A DNA stretch of 25,000 nucleotides. Source: Chondrilla cf. caribensis (lineage: Eukaryota > Porifera > Demospongiae > Chondrillida > Chondrillidae). Both the position numbers and the translations under genes were made by a program. This document shows positions 9,869 through 18,700 of this stretch, piece after piece. Positions within the stretch are counted from its first letter, which is position 1. Each line of letters starts with the position of its first letter. The stretch is from positions 4,455,001 to 4,480,000 of the forward strand of contig OZ026556.1 in the NCBI GenBank assembly GCA_964020155.1, in the 5' to 3' direction. Below the pieces are notes generated by a model, which ran no database searches, had not been told where the DNA came from, and saw only the letters and a program-made list of their open reading frames with translations.

Positions 9869-12124
9869 TCACTTCTTCCTGCGTTGAATCAACATGTCGG
9901 CTAAGCGTATCAGTTTTCCGCGAATGCGCTTAACGTAGATCAGTCCAAAGAACATCATCTGCACAAGCTTCTCTGTCGACACCTCGTTCAGTTCAATGTA
10001 CTCGATGGGCGGAGACAGCCGGAAATAGGGACAGTTGAGGGTGTCACACCATGCTTGAGCTCGGTCCACTTCCTGTCCATCGCTGGCAGTCACCTGGGCA
10101 ACAAGAACCTCAAAGAGACTCTTCAAACTGAGCAAGCCACCGACGACAGTATTGGGCATGAATTTCCTTTGAATATTTATGCTTGTGAGCGTCTTGCTGG
10201 CAATTATTCCAGTCCCAAGAGAGACAACAAGACCTATCTTTAGCGGTTCTTTGGCGGCCTTCTGTTCCTTGACAATTTCAGCCATTGCATCCAGTGTGGG
10301 ATTGTTGGCCATGACTCCTCCATCAAGAAACTTATTCTCGTATGCTTCAAAGTACGTTGGAGCGGCAGACGAGGCTCGAGCAGCTTCCCAAATCTTCCTC
10401 TCATATGGACCTTTCTGCCCCTGCCTAGGTTCGCCGTAGTTGCACATGAGATGGAGCTCAGGAGGAGAACGGTTAGCAAGCGTGGTAGTGACAATCACCT
10501 TCGGAGTTGTGACATCGGAGAGAAGTATGTCTTTAGAAAAGACCTTCTGGCAAAAATGATTCACTTGAGCATCAGGATAGGGTCTACTCAGTTCAGTCCC
10601 CTGTTCTTTGACCTTCAAATAGTGATATCTCATCTCATGAACGGAAAACCTGTGGTAGACCATACCAAGAACAATGTAGCAGCCTGTACTTGTTCCCGCT
10701 ATCCAGTCGAAGTAGTCGGAGAGATAGGAGTATTTGGGATCCCTCTCCTTCAATATAGCCTCCAGTTCGCTCAGAATGGACACCTCCACCAGTCCACGAA
10801 TGCCACCACCATCAACACTAAGCAAGATCGGGCCGTCAAGTTGGAAATCACCAGAAGGAATCTCTTCAGCTGAATATTTTTCATCTTTCACTTCGAGTGC
10901 CCCAAGTGTCTGGAAACACGTATCTGAGCCTTTCTCGTGGGAACATTCTGCAATATCCAATACAGTCTTGCCATCCTTATTCTTTATATTTATGTCGGCA
11001 TCGAAAACAGCCAACAATTTGGCAATTTCGAGATAGCCCTTCTGCGCTGCGATATGAAGCGCCGTGTTCCCATTGATTTCGTTCTGTTGGTTGACGCTTT
11101 TGGAATTGAGAGCCAGCACATAGGCACATTGTAAGAAATTATAGATGGTTGCCAGCATGAGTGGAGTGTGGCCATTTTTGTTCTGTATCGACAGGTGGTC
11201 GGTGATTTTATTGCCAAATTTCTCTTTTCCGACCTCGATGAGGACTTCTAGACATGAGACGTACCCCTTGCTGACGACATTGTGGTAAACACTGTTCCCA
11301 AGTTTATCCACCAGGGTGAGGTCAGCACCGATAGACACTAGACTACGAATGTGGTCGACTTGTCCACTTTCGGTGACAATATGCAGAAGACATTTGTCAT
11401 CACCGTACCTCGCATTCACGTCCAAAGAGACTCTTCTGGACACTTCGGAACTCGAATATCTGCACCATTTAATGAGGAGTTTTGGCATCTCATTCAACTC
11501 CAATGGGCCTGTCAAGCCAATAAGGTCCTTCAGAAAGGCCTCTTCCACCTCAGATTGGTCCCAGGACAGTAAAGGCCTTAGAATGGACTCGAGTCGTCTG
11601 AAGGACTCTTCTGCTTCCTCTGCACGTCTGCTGTTGAACAGAAGGAAGAGCTCCTCGGCTGGTGCAGTCTCTTTGCGGTCTCCTGCAGTGGGCTTTTGTT
11701 GGAGAACGATAAAGTGACTATCTTTGAGAGCATCCAAGCGAAGATCATGACTAACTAGAGTTGCCCAATCCAAAAGGGTGTGTTTGACTTTCGTGTTAAG
11801 GGTGTCCTTCACTTGGGAGCTGATCTGAGTGGCTTTAACAGTGACATCTGCCAATATTTTGTCGAATTTGGATGGGCTCGAGCCCGGTAAAGGCTGTTGA
11901 TCCTGACCTTTGCCCTCTGTCAAGGTCGAGTCATCGGGCGCTACAGAGTCCGTGTCTTCTTCCAGCTGTGGGGGAGGTGAAAATAGGAGAAGGCTGTGCT
12001 CAAATCGCCTCCTGAACGTACTGGAATCACCGAATGATATTTGCCTCTTTATAGGAATTATCCCTCGACGAACGTCTTCAAAATCTACCGTTGCAACTTT
12101 GAACATCGAAGGTACCGACGCCAT
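9869..12124 (-). CDS. Calcium-independent phospholipase A2, PLA2G6-like, second copy (intronless)
   Basis: Same enzyme type as the neighbour at 7359, 751 aa. The N-terminal region (1-235) is longer and has an acidic, Ser/Pro-rich stretch at about 50-80. Ankyrin repeats span about 238-405 (KCLLHIVTESG, NGHTPLMLATIYN, GNTALHIAAQKG, GKTVLDIA). The patatin domain starts at about 430: DGGGIRG at 438-444, Ser479 in GTSTG, Asp601 in DGG, then NNPTLDAM and CPYFRLSPP. The catalytic parts of the two copies align throughout, with roughly half of residues matching by eye, so the duplication is old. The start is the ATG at 12124, context AAGATGG, which has A at -3 and G at +4. The GTG three codons upstream is not expected to be used. 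No introns or breaks are present. Confidence 0.93.
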   Translation of the reverse strand: MASVPSMFKVATVDFEDVRRGIIPIKRQISFGDSSTFRRRFEHSLLLFSPPPQLEEDTDSVAPDDSTLTEGKGQDQQPLPGSSPSKFDKILADVTVKATQISSQVKDTLNTKVKHTLLDWATLVSHDLRLDALKDSHFIVLQQKPTAGDRKETAPAEELFLLFNSRRAEEAEESFRRLESILRPLLSWDQSEVEEAFLKDLIGLTGPLELNEMPKLLIKWCRYSSSEVSRRVSLDVNARYGDDKCLLHIVTESGQVDHIRSLVSIGADLTLVDKLGNSVYHNVVSKGYVSCLEVLIEVGKEKFGNKITDHLSIQNKNGHTPLMLATIYNFLQCAYVLALNSKSVNQQNEINGNTALHIAAQKGYLEIAKLLAVFDADINIKNKDGKTVLDIAECSHEKGSDTCFQTLGALEVKDEKYSAEEIPSGDFQLDGPILLSVDGGGIRGLVEVSILSELEAILKERDPKYSYLSDYFDWIAGTSTGCYIVLGMVYHRFSVHEMRYHYLKVKEQGTELSRPYPDAQVNHFCQKVFSKDILLSDVTTPKVIVTTTLANRSPPELHLMCNYGEPRQGQKGPYERKIWEAARASSAAPTYFEAYENKFLDGGVMANNPTLDAMAEIVKEQKAAKEPLKIGLVVSLGTGIIASKTLTSINIQRKFMPNTVVGGLLSLKSLFEVLVAQVTASDGQEVDRAQAWCDTLNCPYFRLSPPIEYIELNEVSTEKLVQMMFFGLIYVKRIRGKLIRLADMLIQRRKK

Positions 12125-12323
12125 CTTCAGCACATCACGAGTATATCACGTGATACACATTCCTTTCTATTCAGGGAGTAGATAACGATAAATTTTTGAT
12201 TAATTTTCCTACAATTTGGGTCTGAAGTACAGGGTTTGAGGAAAGAATAGAAGGAAACGTTTTCAGAATATGAGGTTGCACTGCATGGATCTGGATTTGA
12301 ATCTTGTTGGAGTTGTACAGGAT

Positions 12324-12341
12324 TACTATACTAGTATAGTA
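12324..12341. repeat. Perfect 18 bp palindrome
   Basis: TACTATACTAGTATAGTA is its own reverse complement. It lies 200 bp upstream of the phospholipase start at 12124. Confidence 0.9.
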
Positions 12342-12537
12342 TACAGAAGAAATTCGCGAATGATTAATTAGCTATATAGATAAAACAGTGTTTGACAAAT
12401 GATAATATATTTGTGGTTTCATGTTTCTTGTGAAAAGAATCACATCACAAAACATCAAATTTATCATTATGCAATTTTGATGATCAAGGAATATTTTTAC
12501 ATACAGGACCTGAGATATACAACAATATTATTACTAC

Positions 12538-12541
<4 letters not shown>

Positions 12542-12592
<51 letters not shown>
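12542..12592. repeat. (TA)n microsatellite
   Basis: About 25 TA dinucleotides. Confidence 0.97.
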
Positions 12593-12596
<4 letters not shown>

Positions 12597-13018
12597 TAGT
12601 TCTGCCCCATTTGGAGTTCGACTGTATTACCACTTTATTACATTAACAATGTACACATATCCTTGTTCTCTGTCTTGATGTTTGATTCTTACTTAAAATA
12701 TTATTTATGCTATGTTTTGAGGTCAAAATTTATAGTTTTCTCTTTTTCATTTATCTTTTTTGTTGTGCAGTGCTACACAGGGCAGTGTGTGTGTGCCCTA
12801 TAGTGTTCGTACATTTTACACATAAATAATATACTCATGAAACCCATATACTGTTGTGCATTTTCTCATATTCTCTCTCGCCTCTTAATAAACAAGTTGT
12901 TTAACATAAAAACATATGAAATTCACTAATACAAAATGTTTAGAGTAACATAATATAGCTTTAAACACAGGTGTAACATACTACATTCAGAACATACATT
13001 ACTATTGCTAATGCTACT

Positions 13019-13116
13019 ATGTCTGGCAATCAAAATGGGCTTCGATTACGTTTTGAGAGAGTCTCGTGTCGATCTACACACTTAGATACTCTCATGGATG
13101 CTGTTAGAGCATGTAG
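13019..13116 (+). other. Short open frame with a possible splice donor, coding status unknown
   Basis: ATG at 13019 opens a frame beginning MSGNQNGLRLRFERVSC and reaching TGTAG|GTATGC at 13117. Read through, it ends about 49 codons after the ATG. It could be a small upstream exon or chance. I found no partner exon and no family. Confidence 0.15.
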
Positions 13117-13154
13117 GTATGCTATGATCTGTATCAGTTACTTGCCTGTAATAG

Positions 13155-13268
13155 CCTGGGGGCTTTAAGTTAAATTTATCGCCCCTACCGTCAACGGGGG
13201 CGTGGATTTGTGCGCCGAGGTTTGGCGCAATCTATTTGTCGGACAAATTAGGCTATAACCCCCCAGTA
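13155..13268. mobile_element. Small hairpin-rich element, MITE-like
   Basis: The ends are imperfect inverted copies: AGCCTGGGGGCTTTAAG at the left, and the inverted right end reads CTGGGGGGTTATAGCC. Inside are the hairpins CGCCCC...GGGGCG (13180-13202) and GCGCC...GGCGC (about 13213-13229). It ends about 60 bp before the start codon of the next gene. Confidence 0.4.
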
Positions 13269-13328
13269 TACTCAGTACTGTTACAACTGAACTCGGAAGG
13301 ATAGGAGAACCCACCCAGGGTGCCAATC

Positions 13329-14174
13329 ATGGCGGAGCAAGTACACTACTGCACGCTTCCCAGAATAAAGAGAGATAGAGCAATCACCGAAAGTGCGGAA
13401 GCCGACCACATGAACGATGACACTGCGACTAGTGACTTTAGCAGAACTTTGTCGAAGAGTTTGGACGATCTGTCGTTGTTTTTTTCTCGACCGCCTATCC
13501 TAGCCGAGGAACGAGCGAAGTTTACCTCCGAAGTGATGTCCAAGCGGAAGAAAATAGGACAAGAGATAGAGGTAGGCATCGAACCAAGGGAGGTGGACTG
13601 CTAATAGTTTCCATGCATAACGTAAGAGAAGCTAACGACACCAACATCAATAGACCTACGAAGAGGATACTGATACAAAACGCCTTTCTTATACGCTAAC
13701 CGTCTGCATGTTGAATGCAGTGAAGTCTGTATTCATGATTCGTAGCTGCACCTTAGTCTAAACTGCTGAAACCAAATAACTCCTTGTTAGAGAGTGAGTG
13801 TAAAGTGCTTCAAGATTCACGCAGTAGTGCTGATTGAATGTAAGCAGCAGCTCTGCAGTAGTGCTGACTGAATGTAAGCAGCAGCTCTGCAGTTTCGCTG
13901 CACTTGTATTCGAATACACAGTCTGACAGTGTGTAGCTCAGGTGAAAGGGTTGAGTACGTCAGATAGTCCATGTGATGAAGATGTGGTAATATTTTGACC
14001 GAGTCAGCTCTCAACCACTACACATTGATATTTGGGTCCTTGCAAGAGTATCATGTTGTGCTTGATCTCGTTAGGACTTGAGGAGGGAATTGACTAAACT
14101 AAGTGTCATGTGTGGTCCCAAAATTGAAGCAAGATACGCATACTCTTTGAACACCAGGTATTCAATTTGTGTGT

Positions 14175-14234
<60 letters not shown>

Positions 14235-17200
14235 ATGTGATGTGTGTGTGCTTGCATGCGTGTGTGCATGTGTTTTGTCAATTGCACTCCAACTGCCATT
14301 TCTCTCTAGAACACTTCTGCAAGAAGTCATTAGAGCAGGAAAAAAGAAGTTCAGCTCTGGAAGTACTTCTGAGGTTGGTACTGTATATTGTATATGACGT
14401 ATTCAGTGGTGTTTAGAATGTTATTGGTTTGTTTATCTTGCAATGAATATCATTATAATGTTGACTTTGTGGTTACCATGGCAATCTGACTCATGGTGGA
14501 AGCTCTTTATCTTGACAACTGTACTTAGGGGATGCCTTATCTACTCGAAAAAGGACTGGTGAATGATACTCCCGAAGACGTAGCATTGTGGTTGTATAAA
14601 GAGTGCTTTGACAAAGTGGCCATTGGAGAATATCTTGGAAAAAAGTGTGTTGGAGTCTGCGGGATTAATAATATGGGTTAGGGTGGGTAGGTGTGTGGGT
14701 TGGGGTGGGTGGGTGTGTGGGTTGGGGTGGGTAGTTGTGTGGGTTGGGGTGGGTGGGGGTGGGTAGGTGTGTTGGTTAGAGTGGGTAGGCGTGTGGATGA
14801 ATTGGTAGTTGAGTATGTTTGTTTCTGTTTGTTTGACAAGTTGTTTACGAATTCTCTTCTTCAATTGGTAGCTCTAAAGATCCTTTTCGTCAACAAGTCC
14901 TTCGGTGTTTCCTTCGCCTTTTGGATGTTACCGGGCTAAACCTTGTTGAAGCTATCAGAGAGTTGGTGAAGGCACTAACACTACCTGATGAGCCAAAGTA
15001 CATTGAGTGGATTATGAATGAATTTGGCAAATACTACCATCTTTCCAATCCAAAAAAGTTTTGTAGTGCTGGTAAGTTGCTGTGTGTAATGCAATTACAA
15101 ATACAACGAACACATAAGTAGTGTATGTACTGTACATACATGACATAATATTCTCACTGAGCAGTATATTATAATATCTTCCAGTGTACGTAATTTGACT
15201 GTGTATGTTTGTATGTGCATATTCCATTCAGTAAATTATTTTCTTCATTTTTTCTACTTTCCCCTTGACACGTAGACACATGCAGTGCCTGCGCTGTTTC
15301 TCTGGTTCTGCTGAGCAACAACCTTCACAGCACACGGCATCAGAAGATGGTGAGTCATGGCTGTTCCCACTGTTCATCATATACTGTAATACATACATAC
15401 ATACCGTACAGTACATGCATATACAGTATACATACATACATACTGCACAGTACCTATGTATATAGACAGTATGTGTGCATACATACTGTACAGTATATTC
15501 ATACATATTCAATACGTGCTTCTACGTTCGAGATGGTCAACCAAATTCTTAAATGAACGCCCCCTTGTCCATAATATCCAACCTCCAATGCAATGTATGC
15601 ATATCCCGTGCAATCAGGTGAATACTGTCCCAAAGGTTTGGTGACCACCTTCGATGGCATGTAATCCCAATACACTGCAGCCAGCAGGAGTGGTATTTGA
15701 TCAAAGTTTCACAGTGCATCCGTCATCTGATTCAGCAGTTATGCAGTTATGATAGATTAACCCTTGATGTACCTAGTCCCTTGCTGGGCCAGACTCCTTA
15801 TGACACACCTACATATTATTGTGTACATGGGTTGATTCAGCAGTTATGCAGTTATGATAGATAAACCCTTGATGTATGTAGTCCCTTGCTGAGCTAGGCT
15901 CCCTATGACATGCCTACATATTATGTAGATGAGCTGATTCAGCAGTCTCACTCATATTATAATATACTAACCTATGTACACTCAATACATCATCTTACTC
16001 AGCAGTAATGCAGTGTTGGTAGATTAGCCCCCATAGTCCCGGGTTCAACCTGTCCCAGTCATGTGCTGCTTGCACCTTCAACTAGTAAAATTCAGTCAAC
16101 TTGTATTGTTATTGTCCAGCTGCCCTGTGTACTGTTTTGATGTACTCTTTGTTGGTTTACTAATTTATTCTATATTTGGTGACACAAATTGTCCCTGCCA
16201 ACCCTCCCTCAGGTGTCACTGGATGAATATGTGTTCATGCACATTCAGTTCAGCAGTGAATTGTCACTGGAGACATTAACGGTATGACCTCGATAATCTG
16301 TGCAGACTTCAACTGATCTGAAACATCTATAATATTTGACTTGATTTTATACTTTTGTGGGTGATTTAGATGTTTTATGAGGCAGTCAAAAAAGGGCCTT
16401 TACAAGTAAGAGTCCAGTCGAAACAGAAAATAATTGAGCATATCGGATTTATGGAGCTAGAACGTTAGTGTGGTGTGGTGTGAGTTCTGTGTGTAGGTGG
16501 AGTTAGGGGTTAGGGGACCTGAGATTGTCCCTATTTGGTGGTGGGTGTGGTCTTGCTCAGTGGTGGGTGTGGTCCTATTCAGTGGTAGTAAGGTCCAGTT
16601 TTGTGATGGGTGTGGTCCCACTCAGTGATGGGAGGGACTACAACATACAGAAACAGCATGTCATGGCTGTCCACTCAGTATTTACAATACTTCAGGGTTT
16701 AGTAATGGAGTTGATGTTCTCTCCATCCCCTGTTATCCTCCAGGAACCCCAGGTCGCTGGAAGAATTATGAATTCAAACTGTATTCTGAAGGTTGCTTGC
16801 ATTATAGGAGAGTACAAGTTGGTTCTTGCATGCAGTCTATGAGCTTGCATAAGGGAGAGTTTTATGAGGTGTAATCCATTAATATTTGTATACACAGAGG
16901 AGAAATACCAAGACCAGAATCATCAGTCTAGCCGGTCTGAGTGTGCGTGAGATTGAGGTGTTGTCTCCAAAGAAGGATGTAAGTGTGTGTGTGTGCAAGT
17001 GCATGTGTGTGTGTTTGCTTTTGTACATACGAGAAAGAGCATAAGTACTTTGTGATATGTACACTCAATGCAACTCACAACACTATGCTGGAGTCCAAGA
17101 TACATAGGGTAGTCTATGTACTGTACCTGTACTGTACCCGCATTGTACTCGTATTCTACCCATATTGTACCTGTATTGTACAGTGTACCTGTATTGTACA

Positions 17201-17625
17201 GTATACTTGTATTGTACAGTGTACCTGTATTGTACAGTATACCTGTATTGTACAGTGTACCTGTATTGTACAGTATACTTGTATTGTACCTGTATTGTGA
17301 CATTAGTGCTCTGCTGTCCTTGACAAAGTACTCGAGAACAGTATGCGATTCTACTAACTTAATTATTCTGAATTCTTTCTGCCAACAGCAATTTGTTTTC
17401 GAGCTGTTTCCTGTTGACCCGAGTTCTCAAGATGTAAAGATTTGTACATTGGAAAAGAAGAGTATGGTTGTCATGGAGAATGGTGTCCGATTCAGAGTGA
17501 AGACTCGCGACGAGAGAAACAACTGGATGGCGAAAATCAGAACTCAGTTGAGGCGACTTGAAAGGAGAGAACGTGAAAGTTACCGCTCCTCCTACATCAG
17601 CGAACAAACAGATATTGAATATTGA
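13329..17625 (+). CDS. Cytohesin-like ARF guanine-nucleotide exchange factor (Sec7-PH), ten exons, strongly divergent
   Basis: Cytohesins load GTP on ARF GTPases at membranes. Exons: 13329-13571, 14324-14377, 14529-14644, 14872-15071, 15276-15349, 16213-16281, 16370-16463, 16744-16817, 16898-16978 and 17389-17625. All are GT-AG with matching phases, 1242 nt, 413 aa; cytohesins are usually about 400. Residues 1-99 are a charged N-terminal arm. Sec7 spans about 100-262 (GMPYLLEKGLV, AIGEYLG, LNLVEAI, DTCSACAVSLVLL, MFYEAVKKGP). The catalytic glutamate is kept in LPDEPK (Glu178). The PH domain spans about 273-385 (HIGFMELE, GRWKNYEFKLY, RIISLAGLSVREIE, FVFELFPV, FRVKTRDERNNWM). Weak points: the exon 2 acceptor at 14324 is not the first AG (14309 precedes it, but would break the frame or require a missed micro-exon). 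The exon 8 donor could instead be at 16812. The start ATGGCG is in a good context. Sec7 motif 2 and the PH lipid-binding signature are degraded. Confidence 0.82.
13821..13888. repeat. 34 bp tandem duplication, two copies
   Basis: Two adjacent units beginning GCAGTAGTGCTGA and ending AGCAGCAGCTCT differ at one base. They lie in intron 1 of the cytohesin-like gene. Confidence 0.9.
14168..14232. repeat. (GT)n microsatellite
   Basis: About 30 GT dinucleotides in intron 1 of the cytohesin-like gene. Confidence 0.95.
14675..14790 (+). repeat. G-rich minisatellite in an intron
   Basis: Units of GTGGGTTGGGGTGGGTGG type repeat about five times on the sense strand of intron 3. It has many runs of three or four G. 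Confidence 0.9.
15385..15510. repeat. CATACATACTGTACAGTA low-complexity tract
   Basis: Repeats of CATAC and CTGTACAGTA in intron 5 of the cytohesin-like gene, of the same word family as the arrays at 301, 2336 and 17112. Confidence 0.75.
15729..16060. repeat. Degenerate tandem repeat of about 105 bp, possibly SINE-derived
   Basis: Units start at 15729, 15834, 15943 (short) and about 15993, each with GATTCAGCAGT or ACTCAGCAGT followed by ATGCAGT and GATAGATTAACCC. The last unit contains GGGTTCAACCTG, which resembles a Pol III B box. The array is in intron 5 of the cytohesin-like gene. Confidence 0.65.
16534..16635. repeat. Tandem repeat with GTGGGTGTGGTCC core
   Basis: Four imperfect units of about 24 bp (CAGTGGTGGGTGTGGTC type) in intron 7 of the cytohesin-like gene. 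Confidence 0.8.
17112..17297. repeat. 18 bp minisatellite with a two-unit higher order
   Basis: TGTACCTGTATTGTACAG alternates with TATACTTGTATTGTACAG (or TATACC...), giving a period of about 36 bp. It is in intron 9 of the cytohesin-like gene. Confidence 0.9.
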
Positions 17626-17659
17626 CATATTTATTTTAAGTTTCTTATAACTTAGTATT

Positions 17660-18700
17660 TTTTTAATTTATTTTGTGTGGATACATTATATTTATTCCTT
17701 TATATGGCCTACTGTTCATTTTCTGAGTGTGTTTTATCAGAATTCAAACCTTGATCATGTGGTCACGTTCATTGAGTGTCTGTGTACCTACAGATTCAGT
17801 GCAATGTTATTGGTTATGTTTATTGAGTGTCTGGGCAACTGTTCATAACTATATTCAGTGCAATGTTATTGGGTTTGCCCCAGAGGGACCACACCCTATG
17901 GCTTGTGATGATATTCACACACCATGAATATCATTAGGAATTCACACTCTCCGAGGGAGGTGTGTACACAGCTGATTCCGACAGGGACACTTATCACAGC
18001 TGTTCATGAAGGTCGACTGTGATTGTTATTACAGCACAAATTACAGCCAAAATCCAGAGCCACAAGACCACCCAGTACGAGCTGGGAGGGTTGTTCACTA
18101 TTATCCTCACACACGACAGCATTCCATCATACACATGGTCTCCACTGGGACATTTCATCACACCGTCAAGCCACTTCATAACAGCCACTTATTACAAGGA
18201 CAGCTACCTTATAATAATATCTTGCAGGTGTATTCATGTACTGTACACAGTATTAGTGTATGTTGGTTACAACAGGATATTGGTCACAATGGTAGGAAAA
18301 GTCACCTTGAGGAACCTTGGGTGCTGTTGGTGAGAGGTTTGAGTGTACATTTGAAAACCATCAGTACCATAAGACTGTCACACAACACTCCAGTTTCAAG
18401 ATCATGATCAATTTGGTGAAAGTACTAGTGTCTTCATTGTAACTCCAGACACTCCCTCTATTTTGAGCAACAGTACGTAGTTCTAGTATCTATGGTGGAG
18501 CTGGGGTATCCAATGGATACAATGTTTGTACAAGGTGTTCAACAGGGACAGTACAAAGGTGGAGCCTACCACCAGCTGTACAGGAAGCAGGGAGGGTGGA
18601 GCCTGCCACCATGCGGCCACACACAATAGTAATGGGCGGAGCTGTATAGCCACGGAGGATGTGGGAGGGGCTGCAGAGAATGTGGGAGGGGCTGCAGAGG
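17660..18700 (+). repeat. Long direct repeat, copy 1
   Basis: Matches 19790-20690 in the same orientation. The 3' part (about 18093-18660) differs from copy 2 at only a handful of bases. The 5' part has indels, including an extra duplication of a GAGTGTCTG...TGCAATGTTATTGG block in this copy. It starts in the presumed 3' UTR of the cytohesin-like gene and ends in a doubled word (GAATGTGGGAGGGGCTGCAG). It contains the stem ATGATATTC/GAATATCAT at 17908-17934. Two overlapping open frames of about 100-130 codons exist (18006-18407 and 18019-18333), but neither shows a known domain. Confidence 0.9.

Larger units (their letters stand above)
12125..13018. other. Intergenic AT-rich DNA between divergent genes
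   Basis: Contains the likely promoter of the minus-strand phospholipase next to 12125, an 18 bp palindrome at 12324 and a TA microsatellite. No gene seen. Confidence 0.5.

Noticed and set aside
14637..14890. Loss of the Sec7 glutamic finger, based on GKN where cytohesins read GER
   Set aside because: The catalytic glutamate of the family is the one in LPGEAQ, not in GDYLGER. Here LPDEPK keeps it (Glu178).
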